From NCBI GenBank assembly GCA_006937955.1, contig SSNP01000066.1, forward strand, positions 90,247 through 154,246: a DNA stretch of 64,000 nt, given 5' to 3'. The position numbers and the translations under genes are program-made. The notes under the pieces are model-generated. The model was given only the letters and a program-made list of their open reading frames with translations, ran no database searches and was not told where the DNA came from. The DNA comes from Pachypanchax playfairii (Eukaryota; Chordata; Actinopteri; Cyprinodontiformes; Aplocheilidae). Position 1 is the stretch's first letter. Each line of letters opens with the position of its first letter. Below are positions 38,055-53,316 of this stretch, piece after piece.

Positions 38055-38204
38055 TGCGGCATCACGGAGCGTCGAGCACCGGTTTTATTTGCGCTCTCGG
38101 GACAGCGGGCGTTGTCCATAAAAGGTAACGTTCTCCCAGCCCGCGCTCTGATTGGTCCAGGTGAGTTGGCCGCGCTGAGATTTCTCAACTCGTCTTCTGA
38201 TTGG
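38055..38204 (-). promoter_or_regulatory. promoter of actin gene D: CCAAT boxes, CArG box, TATA
   Basis: Reading leftward: CCAAT at 38204-38200, CCAAT at 38155-38151, a perfect CArG box CCTTTTATGG at 38125-38116, a TATA-like AAATAAAA at 38090-38083, and the 5' UTR exon donor CTCAG|GTAAGA at 37978/37977. CCAAT-CArG-TATA is the known order in vertebrate beta-actin promoters, where serum response factor binds the CArG box. The block is CpG-rich. Confidence 0.65.
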
Positions 38205-38299
38205 TTCGGGACCGTGTCAGTCAAGGTGAGCCTTCAGTTCAGAGCTCTACCTGCAGAGTGTGTACTGAAGTCCACCTGGGATGGAAGGTTCTGATTGGA

Positions 38300-41165
38300 C
38301 TGTGGCACAAAACAAAATGTCCAGAATTAAATTCTTATCTGACCAACAAACTCTAAAAACCCAAACAGGACCAAACGAACCCAGTTTGAGTTCATGTCTG
38401 AGCTGAACAGAAATCCGGACCCGGTTCCGACCTCCAATAACTCCAGAACCACCGTGACTTACGTCATCAAGACGAATAACAACCTTTTAGATCTGATCTC
38501 ATGGATCAGAGAATCAGGTGATGAGGTCTGTTTCCGGTCCAGGAACTGAAGTGACATTTCACCAAGTCTGAACTTAAAAACAAAACCTTTACTGAACTCC
38601 AGAGACCACGTTCAGTCTGTGTTGATGCTCAGCAGGTTTCTGTGTGTCGGGTGTGTCCAGGTAAACCTGGTGGGACGACCTGAGGCTAAACAATCTGTGT
38701 ACAAGCTGACAGGAAGTCTGAGGAAACTTCTTTTCAGGACTAACATCCCAGAATAAAGCAGGACCAGGTTCTTCTCCTCAGCTGATCCAGAACCAGGTTT
38801 CCTGTTCCACGTGAGTCATGAACACCTTTTCTTCTTGTTTCTGTTGCAACAAGCCAGATGTTTCACAAAACTTTCACCAAAACAACTTCAGACTCTCGTG
38901 ACTGTAAACATGTGAGTGTCTGATCATAAAGGAACTTTATACAAATCTGCTCACAGCAGAATGTAGATGAATTATGTGTCTGTGTCTTTATTTAGACACC
39001 CCCCCCCCTCATGTTCTGCCTCTCTGCTGTTTAAACCTCTTCCAGCTGCATGAACAGCTGCATGAACAGCAGAGAACATCCAAAGTGAGTAAAACTGTCT
39101 CGATGCAGATGTTCTTCTTTCTGTCTGTTTGTGTTTGATGGTTTTATTCTCGTCGTCTCTTTATGGATTTCTGAAACTTTAATGTTTTATTTCTTTGAAG
39201 TCTTTTTGTGTTCCACAATGTTTCAGCTTCAAACATTTTCTGAATAAACTGAAAGTTTTCTTGCTGTTTTTATAACTCAGTTTTGTTTTAATCTGGTACG
39301 TTTCCATGACTCGGCTGTCAGACTTGTTCCTGTGTTTAAACTCTGGATCTGATCAAGTTTATCTGCTTATTGATAAACAGGAAAATGCTGAATAATGTTT
39401 AAAAAAATATCAATCTGTTTCCTTTTACCAGATTCCTGGGTGTTACCTGTTGCAGGTGTGACTCCGCCCCCTCTGCATCAGACTGAAGCTTCTAGTCTGT
39501 CCTTGTATGGATGAAGCTGAAGTTCATCAAACCTTCAGCAGACAGGAAGTTGGACCTGCTGCAGTAAACAGTTTAAACTCATCTTGTTCATTTACCTGCA
39601 GCACGCAGAACGTTTACCTGTCTCGTGTTTTAGGATAAAAGATGCAACAAAACAAATAAATAAATGTGATTCTTTAAAAACTAAAATCTTTTCACACAGA
39701 ACTGAGACTCTGCTGTTAAAGCTGAAATCCATCTTTAAACCACGTGAAGTTCAAACCTGCTCAGATCCGGTCCAGGATTATTTAAACAATCTACACCTGA
39801 GAGTTACCTGTACATTCCCTTATATGGACGTGACATCAGTGTGCGTGTTGCTGCAGAGGTTGAACCTGAACACAGGAACTAAATGCAGCACTGACAGTTT
39901 TGTGACTCTGGAACAGGAAGTTTCCAACTTGACTCCCACTGAAGCCTCTTGGATTAACTTTAATCTGCTGCAGGATTCTGCAGGACGAGGATTTCAGAAA
40001 ACCTGGTTTTCATTTAGTGTTGCTTTGCAGCAAAAAGGTCCTGGGTTCTAAACCAGACCAGAACCTTTCTGCATGTGTGGGTTTCACCAACAGACTGAAA
40101 ACATGCAAGTCCAGATACCTGGAGACTCTAAACTGGCCCCAGGTGTGTGTCTGTGGTTGTTTCTATACAGCCGTGTGATGGACTGGTGACCTGTCCAGGT
40201 GTAACTCCGCCCCCTGGAGACGTGCAGGTATAAGAAGCTGATTGGTGGTTAAATAAAAAAGTGACATCATCTCAATCAGAACCGTTTCATTTTCCAGTTC
40301 AGCTGAATTCAGTCATGTTGTTCTGCAGAACAGCATCAGTTCAAGTTTCTGACCTGAGATCAGTCGACATTGTCCACATTCTCCAGCTGGTTCGGGCCTG
40401 TCAGGCCACGCCCTCTCGAGCAAATTAACATGCAGCAACACACACACCAAAAAAGGGTGCTCACAGCAGGAGCTTCACAGATTGGACGTGTGAATTCGAA
40501 GTCCTTCAGAAACAAACTGCTTTTCATGAAAACCTGCATGTCGAGACTTGAAAGCTGCTGTAAAAAGATCAAAAACACGTCAGACAGTTTGATTCTGGAA
40601 TGCAGAGACGTTCAAAGCTGAACAGACTGTAAGAGCTGATCTCAGTCATCAGGACTGAACAGGGACTCAGAAAAATCTCAATCTGGTTTCTCCAGTTTGT
40701 CAGTTTCAGATTCAGATTCATCTTCGTGTCATAGATCTTAGAAAAGAACAGATGCGTCACTCTGAATGAAAAATGAAGATCAAACTAGATGTAAATGAAG
40801 AAGCAAATCAAATATAAACTGAAACTAATCAGGTGTGTAGATTAAATCATTAGAGGTAAAAACACACATTTACCATGAAAAAACATCCTGTTTATTTAAG
40901 ATATTACATCAAATCCAGGAACGAATGTCCATGACTGAAAACTACATTTGTTATTAAATAATGCACATTTAAATATGAATAAACACCTAAATAATTTCAT
41001 TTTAGACACAATAAGAAAAACCAAAACATTTTATAAAATGTGTCAATAAACAAGTTTCCTGACAAAAGTTCTGTGAAAACACATTTTATAAGAATTTAAA
41101 GAAAATGAACCTTTAGTAAAAGAAATGAATCACGATTATAACTCACATACAGAAACTCTTTATCA
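38300..41165. other. intergenic between actin D and the repeats
   Basis: No coding exon recognised. A poly-C run lies at about 39000-39008. A degraded copy of a common fish interspersed repeat (GTGTGATGGACTGGTGACCT type) lies at about 40060-40230. The 155-codon + frame at 39584-40051 has no domain and overlaps no splice signals I trust. Confidence 0.4.
40060..40230 (+). mobile_element. fragment of a common teleost interspersed repeat
   Basis: Carries GTGATGGACTGGTGACCTGT preceded by CTAAACTGGCCCCAGGTGTG. Both are typical of a repeat found across fish genomes, here degraded. A reverse-orientation relative lies at about 63030-63120. Confidence 0.5.
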
Positions 41166-41174
41166 TCAGCAGAA

Positions 41175-41352
41175 GATTAGATTAGATTAGATTAGATTAG
41201 ATTAGATTAGATTAGATTAGATTAGATTAGAGTAGATTAGATTAGATTAGATTAGAGTAGATTAGATTAGATTAGATTAGATTAGATTAGATTAGATTAG
41301 ATTAGATTAGATTAGAGTAGATTAGATTAGAGTAGATTAGATTAGATTAGAT
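41175..41352. repeat. (ATTAG)n pentanucleotide microsatellite
   Basis: About 35 GATTA units with scattered GAGTA variants. It carries no stop-free frame of interest. Confidence 0.97.
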
Positions 41353-41514
41353 CAAAATACACTCATATGATTTAATATGAATGTATCTTATTTATACATA
41401 TTTATTCATTAGACTTAAACTCTGTTACATTAGGTTATTCTGGTCCATCCCTTTAGTTATGCTGCTAGAGTTTCAGACTGCTGGAGGACATACTGTCCAC
41501 ATGTCTTCACTCTG

Positions 41515-41940
41515 CTGTCTTTACTCTCTGTCCTCTCAGACCCCAGTGGGTCCAGGCAGGACTCATCCTGGTTCTGGTTCTGTTGTTGGAGGTTTCTTCC
41601 TGTCCTCTCAGACCCCAGTGGGTCCAGGCAGGACTCATCCTGGTTCTGTTGTTGGAGGTCTCTTCCTGTCCTCTCAGACCCCAGTGGGTCCAGGCAGGAC
41701 TCATCCTGGTTCTGTTGTTGGAGGTCTCTTCCTGTCCTCTCAGACCCCAGTGGGTCCAGGCAGGACTCATCCTGGTTCTGTTGTTGGAGGTCTCTTCCTG
41801 TCCTATCAGACCCCAGTGGGTCCAGGCAGGACTCATCCGGGTTCTGGTTCTGTTGTTGGAGGTTTCTTCCTGTCCTCTCAGACCCCAGTGGGTCCAGGCA
41901 GGACTCATCCGGGTTCTGGTTCTGTTGGAGGTTTTGGTGA
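41515..41940. repeat. minisatellite of about 60-66 bp, six copies
   Basis: Unit GTTGGAGGTTTCTTCCTGTC, then CTCTCAGACCCCAGTGGGTC, then CAGGCAGGACTCATCCTGGT and TCTG, with 6-bp length variation. Two frames on + and one on - are open because of the repeat. Confidence 0.95.
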
Positions 41941-42589
41941 TGAACAGTAAATCAGCACTTTCCTGTTCACAGTTTGAATTTTGTAGATATTCAGTTTAAT
42001 CGAGTGTTTTTTCTTTGGAATGTTTGGAAGTTTTCTCTGGACTCTGTCTCTGGTAGTCACAGGACTGAGTGATGGTCCAGTTGTTCTCCTGGTGTCCACC
42101 AGATGGAGCTGTAACATAATTCACTGGGTTTGTTGCTTTCAGGTCACGCTGATATTTTGTCCTTTATGTTCAGTTTTTCTTTTTGATCCTGTTGTTTTAA
42201 AACTGTGGGAACAAACAAAAGAATAAACAGAATTTTAATAAGATGATCTCAGATTTACCATCATGGACTGATGAGGAGGATGAAGCCTGGAGGTTCGGTG
42301 GTCCTGCAGACACCTGAACGTCTACTGAAAACAGGTCACTGTGTCCTGAAGAGAAAACACAAATAAAAACATCTAAAAACTGGATTTATGTTCACGGATC
42401 AAACGACACTTTGTTCCAAAAATCTGAACAAATTAGATCAAGGTTTAAAAATAAAGTTTAAATTCTGAGTCAACGAAGATAAACACAGAGCTGAAAGGTC
42501 CCACTGCTGCCACTTACCCCGGGTGACAAGGGGGGGGCTACAGGGGTCTGATGTGGAAGGTGTTGGTGGACATCTTACTGCCAGTGGGG

Positions 42590-42715
42590 GCGGGACCCTG
42601 GGGTTTGAGGCGGGACCCTGGGGTTTGAGGTGGGACCCTGGGGTTTGAGGCGGGACCCTGGGGTTTGAGGCGGGACCCTGGGGTTTGAGGTGGGACCCTG
42701 GGGTTTGAGGGCCTG
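42590..42715. repeat. 20-bp G-rich minisatellite, six copies
   Basis: Unit CGGGACCCTGGGGTTTGAGG with CGGG/TGGG alternation. GGG-type runs recur every few bases. A (CA)n tract follows at about 42797-42830. Confidence 0.93.
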
Positions 42716-43172
42716 AGCCTGGTGGACTAACTGATCTGAGAATAGGATCAGGAATGAGTCCATCAGAGGGACGAGGATGGACAGGATCAGGGTCACCTAC
42801 ACACACACACACACACAGACACACACACACAGCATGTAGCACATGTTGCAGTATCTGAAAGAATAAAGGTCATAATGATAAAGTCTCTATTTTGTTGGAA
42901 AATCATAAAACATATCATGTTCATCATCATTTATCACTGATTGTCGGGAAAAGTAATCAAGTAAAGATTACTTTTCCTGCCTCTGATCTCGTTCTGTTAT
43001 CAAACCCTTTACATTAAGTTATTGTTGTTTAGAAAACAGAAGTGCAATAAATGTGTAATAAACAGAACAAGTTCAGTAAATATTACGTAAGACATGTGGA
43101 CAGTATGTCCTCCAGCAGTCTGAGACTATAGCAGCATAACTAAAGGGATGGATCAGAATAACCTAATGTAAG

Positions 43173-43600
43173 AGTTTGTGTCTGATGGATAAAAAGTGGA
43201 AGTTCTACAGGAGAGGAACCTGATAACTGAAAGCTCTTCCTCCCTTTTAGAACCTTTAGGAACCAGAATCAGATCTGCAGTCTGAGAGTGTTCTGTTAGG
43301 AACATCTGGAACAATAAGATCTTTAATATAAGATGGATCCTGGTTGTTTAGATCTTTATTCTAGACCTCACAGGGAGCCAATGAAGTGATGCTAAAACAG
43401 GAGAAATATGGTCTCTCCTTCTAACTCTCATCAGAACTCTGGCAGCAGTATTTTGGATCAGCTGGAGGCCTTTAACAGAACTATTAGAACATCCTGATAA
43501 TAATGAATTACAGTAATCAAGTCTAGAAGTAATAAATACATGAACTAAAGTTTCTGCATCACTTTGATTTTAAAGTAAAAGCTAATTAAATAAAATAAAC
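43173..43600. mobile_element. fish interspersed repeat (LINE/SINE 3' type)
   Basis: Text such as GGGAGCCAATGAAGTGATGC, GCAGCAGTATTTTGGATCAG and ATCCTGATAATAATGAATTA belongs to a repeat that is very common in percomorph and other teleost genomes. No frame survives. 43601-44515 beyond it is AT-rich with nothing recognised. Confidence 0.5.
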
Positions 43601-44518
43601 TTAGAGGGAATAAATAAAAAGGAAACAAATCCATTTCATTTGGAAAAGGTTTTTCTACATAGAGACTTTTAAACGTTTCTGTTTTTTATTCTTATTTGTT
43701 ACTTTAAGTGTTTTTAGTGTGTTTATCATAATTAATCTCATATAATCTGAACAACATGATTATCATATCTGAATCTGTTTTCAGATATAATCCTGAACAA
43801 AAGTCAGTTTGTTACGATTAATGTTTAATATCGTTATCAGCTCGTTACTCGTTTAATGACCCGTCTGACCTTTTCTAGATAAAACACACGTAGAACTCGT
43901 AACACGCAGCAAATCCAAGAGCAGGTCACGTTTCTAACACAGACACATGAAGTTAATCAGTAATTAGATCCAGATGAAGGTGTTAAAGAGGAGAGTGATT
44001 CCTTCATCACGTCACTTCAACTTTCTTTTATTTAAAATGAGCTGCTGAATCTTTAATATTCTGATGTTTAAATAAAGACCTGATTATTCTGCTGGTTGGT
44101 GAAACGACTTGAACGGTTCAGATATTATGATCCATTTTTATGGTTATTGAGGAGATTTTATTTGATAATATGATGTTCTGTTATGAATCTTTATTTAATC
44201 TCTTTTTATTATATTTTCCTTCTTTGATTCTCTGATTCATGTTGAACTTTTTACTTTTCAAATAGATAAATAGCTGTTTTCAATCTGAGGGGAACCTCAC
44301 TGTCACTGTTCTGTTCCTGGTTGATTCATTCCATCAGTATAAATAATATGAACCATGTTAGTAACTAAAGTCAGTGAAGATTTCTACCTGAAGACGTTTC
44401 AGGAAATAAAGAAACTAAAGAGAAAAAACAAAGACTGGACTTATACATGTTACCAGGTTTAATCAGTTTACAACAACCAGAGAAGAAGAACAGTTAATCA
44501 GATAAAACAAGACTCAGA

Positions 44519-45076
44519 GAGACCCTCAGGTGAAACACACAGGTGAACCACACAGGTGAGAGACCCTCAGGTGAAACACACAGGTGAACCACACAGGTGA
44601 ACCACACAGGTGAGAGACTCTCAGGTGAACCACACAGGTGAGAGACTCTCAGGTGAACCACACAGGTGAGACCCTCAGGTGAACCACACAGGTGAGAGAC
44701 TCTCAGGTGAACCACACAGGTGAGACCCTCAGGTGAACCACACAGGTGAACCACACAGGTGAGAGACTCTCAGGTGAACCACACAGGTGAACCACACAGG
44801 TGAGAGACTCTCAGGTGAACCACACAGGTGAACCACACAGGTGAACCACACAGGTGAACCACACAGGTGAGAGACTCTCAGGTGAACCACACAGGTGAGA
44901 GACACACAGGTGAACCACACAGGTGAGAGACTCTCAGGTGAACCACACAGGTGAACCACACAGGTGAGAGACTCTCAGGTGAACCACACAGGTGAGAGAC
45001 TCTCAGGTGAACCACACAGGTGAGAGACTCTCAGGTGAACCACACAGGTGAACCACACAGGTGAACCACACAGGTG
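44519..45076. repeat. 13/15-bp compound minisatellite
   Basis: Mixed array of AGGTGAACCACAC and AGGTGAGAGACTCTC units, ending about 150 bp before the stop of actin E. Confidence 0.95.
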
Positions 45077-45228
45077 AGAACATTCCTCTGAAACAAACTA
45101 TTCAATCAGAACTTTGTTTATAAACAGATATTTTTCCTGGTAGATTTCAGAGTTTTGGAATAACAATATGATGTGAACAGATGTGGACTGAACCAGATCA
45201 GAACAAGTTCTGCATCAGACCAGAAGGT

Positions 45229-47775
<2,547 letters not shown>

Positions 47776-48741
47776 CCCTGAAACAGACACATGGATGAAG
47801 GTTTGTCTCCCATCACATTTAAGATGTATCAAACATTTGGACAAAGACAGACTGTAATGTTCCATCTGAAGTAAATAAATCAACATGTTTCCTGTTACAG
47901 TTTGATCAAATATCAGTGATTATTATTTCCTCTCCATCGATCTGCTGCTTCTCTGTTAAACATCTCAACAAGTTCCTCATTCTAACACTCATTTAAAGAT
48001 TATCACTATTTACCATTCTGGAATATTTCCTTTGATTCTTAACAGCTGGGAAATGTTGATTTTTAGAAAACAGACTAAATGTCTGAAGTTTTTGTCAGAA
48101 AATACACAGAAAATATTTCCTTCCATCTCATTTTTATACACACGACTACAAATTACATAAAACTTCTTCCACCTGCTGGTTGGAAGAAAAACCTCAAATC
48201 AGTGATAAAGGTGGATTTTAGCAGTTAATCTGACAGGAAACACTCAGACCACCCAGCTTGGATCTTACCTGCTCCAGGTGAGTAACCTGTCTGTTAAATC
48301 CTGCTGGTCTACCTGGTTACCTGCTGACCTTCAGCTGGAGGCGTTGCTGGTTACTGTTGGGAACCTGGATGAAGCTGCGCAGGTGATGTTCAGATCTCAG
48401 GTCTTATACCTCGTCAGAGGACAGACAGTCTGTCTCAGGTCTGTCCCTCCCTCTGTTTAAAGGACAACCTATAGAATCAGGTGTTTATTGTTAACTGGAA
48501 GAATTAATCTGATAAGTGAAATTACTGGAACAAACAGGGTCGAAGGTATATAGTAGTAGTAAATATGATTGTATTATCTGATCTATATATCACACTGCGA
48601 TCTGAATTAACCAGCTGACAGATATAAGTACAGGTGTTCACACCTAGTTTCAGTTTCCTGTTCACATCTTCATCTTGTAACCACCAGTCACCGGTTCAAA
48701 TCCCACTACCTCTGTCTGGTGGTGGTCAGAGGGTCCGTCAC

Positions 48742-49262
48742 ACCTGCACCTCCAGGTGATGAAGACCTGCACCTCCAGGTGATGAAGACCTAGACCTCCA
48801 GGTGATGAAGACCTGCACCTCCAGGTGATGAAGACCTGCACCTCCAGGTGATGAAGACCTAGACCTCCAGGTGATGAAGACCTGCACCTCCAGGTGATGA
48901 AGACCTAGACCTCCAGGTGATGAAGACCTGCACCTCCAGGTGATGAAGACCTGCACCTCCAGGTGATGAAGACCTAGACCTCCAGGTGATGAAGACCTGC
49001 ACCTCCAGGTGATGAAGACCTGCATGTCCAGGTGATGAAGACCTAGACCTCCAGGTGATGAAGACCTGCACCTCCAGGTGATGAAGACCTGCATCTCCAG
49101 GTGATGAAGACCTGCACCTCCAGGTGATGAAGACCTAGACCTCCAGGTGATGAAGACCTGCACCTCCAGGTGATGAAGACCTAGACCTCCAGGTGATGAA
49201 GACCTAGACCTCCAGGTGATGAAGACCTGCACCTCCAGGTGATGAAGACCTGCACCTCCAGA
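48742..49262. repeat. 23-bp minisatellite, about 22 copies
   Basis: Unit ACCTGCACCTCCAGGTGATG plus AAG, alternating with a TAGACCTCC variant. It lies between the divergent promoters of actins E and F. Minus-strand frames rich in HHLEVQVFIT are artefacts. Confidence 0.96.
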
Positions 49263-49607
49263 CCTGCAATATCTAATATATCTAACAGTTTGAGTTTAGT
49301 TTCACATCGACACGCATCAATTTGCGCCCTCTGGTGGTCAAATGAACAACTGCATCATAAATAAATAAATAAAAACAATTCCTGAATTATCAGCTGTTAC
49401 TTCCTTGTTAACAGACAGTTCATTAAAAGAAACTTACTGCACTGATGTAACAAATATTTACTGCAGATATTTATTGAAAATTTAAAAAATGATAAAGTCA
49501 CATTTCTTTTTGTTTGACAAACACGATTTTAAGTCAGTGTTTGATTTTTCAGTCTGATTTTTAGATACTTTAGTTCTTTTCAGGTTTAAAGAGGTTGATG
49601 TGATCTG

Positions 49608-51050
49608 AGTCAGACCTGGAACATCTGGACCTGGACTCAGACACCTGGAACATCTGGACCTGGACTCAGACACCTGGAACATCTGGACATGGACTCAGAC
49701 ACCTGGAACATCTGGACATGGACTCAGACACCTGGAACATCTGGACCTGGACTCAGACACCTGGAACATCTGGACCTGGACTCAGACACCTGGAACATCT
49801 GGACCTGGACTCAGACACCTGGAACATCTGGACCTGGACTCAGACACCTGGAACATCTGGACCGGGACTCAGACACCTGGAACATCTGGACCTGGACTCA
49901 GACACCTGGAACATCTGGACCGGGACTCAGACACTTGACACATCTGGACCAGGACTCAGACACCTGGAACATCTGGACCTGGACTCAGACACCTGGAACA
50001 TCTGGACCTGGACTCAGACACCTGGAACATCTGGACCTGGACTCAGACACCTGGAACATCTGGACCGGGACTCAGACACCTGGAACATCTGGACCTGAAC
50101 TCAGACACCTGGAACATCTGGACCGGGACTCAGACACTTGCACATCTGGACCAGGACTCAGACACCTGGAACATCTGGACCTGGACTCAGACACCTGGAA
50201 CATCTGGACCGGGACTCAGACACCTGGAACATCTGGACATGGACTCAGACACCTGGAACATCTGGACCTGGACTCAGACACCTGGAACATCTGGACCTGG
50301 ACTCAGACACCTGGAACATCTGGACCTGGACTCAGACACCTGGAACATCTGGACCGGGACTCAGACACCTGGAACATCTGGACCGGGACTCAGACACCTG
50401 GAACATCTGGACCTGGACTCAGACACCTGGAACATCTGGACCTGGACTCAGACACCTGGAACATCTGGACATGGACTCAGACACCTGGAACATCTGGACC
50501 GGGACTCAGACACCTGGAACATCTGGACCTGGACTACCTGGAACATCTGGACCTGGACTCAGACACCTGGAACATCTGGACCTGGACTCAGACACCTGGA
50601 ACATCTGGACATGGACTCAGACACCTGGAACATCTGGACCGGGACTCAGACACCTGGAACATCTGGACCGGGACTCAGACACCTGGAACATCTGGACCTG
50701 GACTCAGACACCTGGAACATCTGGACCTGGACTCAGACACCTGGAACATCTGGACCTGGACTCAGACACCTGGAACATCTGGACCGGGACTCAGACACTT
50801 GACACATCTGGACCAGGACTCAGACACCTGGAACATCTGGACCTGGACTCAGACACCTGGAACATCTGGACCGGGACTCAGACACTTGACACATCTGGAC
50901 CAGGACTCAGACACCTGGAACATCTGGACCGGGACTCAGACACTTGGAACATCTGGACCGGGACTCAGACAGCTGGAACATCTGGACCTGGACTCAGACA
51001 GCTGGAACATCTGGACCTGGACTCAGACAGCTGGAACATCTGGACTCCAT
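49608..51050. repeat. 29-bp minisatellite, about 50 copies
   Basis: Unit ACCTGGAACATCTGGACCTG plus GACTCAGAC, with GACCGGGAC, GACATGGAC and AGCTGGAAC variants and a few shortened units (near 50130 and 50530). A period of 29 moves through all three frames, giving + frames up to 459 codons with no stop. Confidence 0.96.
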
Positions 51051-51221
51051 GTTCTGATTGATCTCTGATTCCTGGGTGACAAACAGGTTATAAACATCTG
51101 TCCTGACACACTGCAGTCATGGATGATCAGTTCTTCATTCCTTTCATGTGAGTTTCCATCTCATGCTGCTGCAGGTGAATTAAACAGCTGACAGGTGCTG
51201 TTACGCTCTTCTTCCTGCTCA

Positions 51222-51337
51222 GCCAATAGGAGGAGGATTTTACTCCATCGAACACTGATCAACAGTCTCACCTGCAACATTCAGCTTTGTATTGACATAA
51301 AGGTGTTTCCTGTGTGACGATCAAACCTGCAGCAGGT
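51222..51337 (+). promoter_or_regulatory. candidate upstream first exon of actin-like gene F
   Basis: GCCAATAGG near 51220 (CCAAT-like) is followed about 110 bp later by CTGCAGCAG|GTAAGAGCTC, a strong donor. The donor is very like the one at 53064, so gene F may have two alternative non-coding first exons. Confidence 0.35.
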
Positions 51338-51399
51338 AAGAGCTCAACTGTCTTAATGTTCTGAGTCAGTTTAAGGTGTTAAATGATTTATTTAACCAA

Positions 51400-52920
51400 A
51401 ACACATAAAGATCTGCTGATCACCTCCGATGTTTTCCACTAGACTTGAGTGATAAAAGTATTTCCACACAAGTCTGGAACTCATCCTAAAACCCACAAGT
51501 ACAAGGTTTCTGCTGCAGAAAGTCCACCTGCATGTGGTAAAAACCTGATCCTGTTACTCTGGTTCATGTTGATTTTGATCAAAGTTGCAAGGAGCTGCTT
51601 CTGGAGGGCTGAAGAGTCCTAGAAGATGAGGCGTGATCCCCTTTCGTTAGAAAACATTCTCTAATCCTGCTTTTTGCAAATGTAGATCACCAGCAGGTCT
51701 ATCAGTCCACAGGTGTTGATCCAGTTCTTTTTGTGACATCTAGAGCCTTTAGCATCTCAGGGTGAATCTCCTCAACTCCTCATGCTCTGCTGCTGATTGA
51801 ATTCCTCTTCCAGTGTAAAGGACTCAGTGACTGGGTTCATCTGGGTCTGGACCAGCACCACCTGGAGTTTAACCAGTTCCATGCCACTAGGTTTAGATGT
51901 TTTGTTCTCTGGTCTGGAAGACCTTGTGATTCTGTGCAGGTTAGGTTTCCCTCCTGGACCTGATCCGACCATGTTGGATGGATTTATTTGTTAACAAATG
52001 AATAATTTTGAATGAAAATGGTCTGAACCGGTGCTGAGTGGAACAGGGTTTGTGTTCAGGTGGTTTGTGCACCTTCTCCTGGTAAACAGGTTTGTGTTTT
52101 TGCTTTTTCTTGTGTTACTGATGTTTTTTCAGTAAACAAATATCTCAACAATGTTTTTGTTTCTTCTTTGGTTTTTATCCTGTCAGTGTTCACTGGTCAC
52201 ATCGACACCGCGGTGGTTAGAAGTCACTTCCTGTTTCACGCTTGTAAAAGGAATATTTCAGTGAATAAAAATACAATGAATAATCACATGAATAAAAATA
52301 TAATATATAATAAAAACACTGGAATTCTTTCTGCATAAAAATTTATGGGGTGTGTTTGTAAAGTTAGTCAAATATTATCAACAATATTTTTGGTTATTTA
52401 GCCTGTAATAGGAGAAAAAAATGTCCATCAATATTGGGACATCATCACAATTCAAACAATATTAGTTGTGTACATCACCACAATGGATTTGAAATGAAAC
52501 AAACATTAAGTTATATAACTTCAGACTGTCAGCTTTAATATGAGGGTATTTACATCTAAACCAGGTGAACAATAAAGGAATTTGAACAGTTTGTATATGT
52601 GTCTCCCACCTGGCAGGTATAACATAGAAAGCTTCAACATACAGAATCAAACTAGATGTGTTGTGAGCTGCTTAACGCTGACAAATGTTCCATATTCAAC
52701 ATTTAATTTTGAAAGTATTTGATCATGAATGTGTCTGATGAAGCACCTTGTACACACACACACACACGCACGCAGTGTGTGTGCGTGTCACACACACTGC
52801 GGTGGATCTGCAGTTCCTCGTTTCCTTCATTCTTTGCAGGTAACTAACTCACAACTTTTCTTTCTGTTTCTATCTGCTGCTGTCAAGTGAATCTCATAAA
52901 CACTATCAAATATTGCTTTG
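51400..52920. other. intergenic or first-intron sequence of gene F
   Basis: No exon recognised. At about 52345-52440 there is a partial copy of the foldback element described at 56300. At about 52745-52800 a (CA)n tract meets its inverted (GT)n counterpart and could fold into a hairpin. Confidence 0.4.
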
Positions 52921-52954
52921 CATTGATTCTTGGTCCCACCCCTTGGGACTCTCA

Positions 52955-53064
52955 GCCAATCAGCAGGGGGCTTTCTGTTAGGGACGTGTTGAGGTTGGAG
53001 GAATGACTCTCTAACATACTTCCTGACAGGATCATTTTGAGAACCGTCTGCAGATCACGAGCAG
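52955..53064 (+). promoter_or_regulatory. candidate first exon and CCAAT box of actin-like gene F
   Basis: AGCCAATCAGC (about 52958-52968) lies about 100 bp before the donor ATCACGAGCAG|GTAAGAGC at 53064/53065. The coding exon acceptor TTTTCTTGCAG|AA-ATG is at 53314. No CArG or clear TATA was seen, unlike gene D. Confidence 0.4.
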
Positions 53065-53316
53065 GTAAGAGCTTTTTGATAGTTAGAATCAAGGTTTCAT
53101 TACACACACTGCTGGAACAGTTGTTAGTACATATGGAAGGATTTCATTAGTGTTTTTGAGATTATTCCAACCTGAGAGGTTTTTACTTCTATGTGTGTGT
53201 GCGATAGAGTTTCACTTGTATGTGGAATATTGTTTCTGGTGTTCCTTCATACAGAGACACTCAGTAAGAGGGAAACTAGTAGATATTCTGATTAAAGTGA
53301 ATATTTTCTTGCAGAA

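Larger units (their letters stand above)
41429..43172. repeat. inverted pair of about 83 bp flanking 1.6 kb
   Basis: 41429-41512 (GGTTATTCTGGTCCATCCCT ... ACATACTGTCCACATGTCTT) is repeated in reverse orientation at 43087-43172 with only a few mismatches. The minisatellites at 41515-41940 and 42590-42715 lie between the arms. Confidence 0.75.

Noticed and set aside
39584..40051. 155-codon forward frame
   Set aside because: No domain, ends in a degraded interspersed repeat, codon use not distinctive.
48742..51050. CRISPR-like arrays
   Set aside because: Adjacent minisatellites with units of 23 and 29 bp and no unique spacers, in a vertebrate genome.
49689..51068. 459-codon forward frame
   Set aside because: Product of the 29-bp minisatellite, which has no stop in any + frame.
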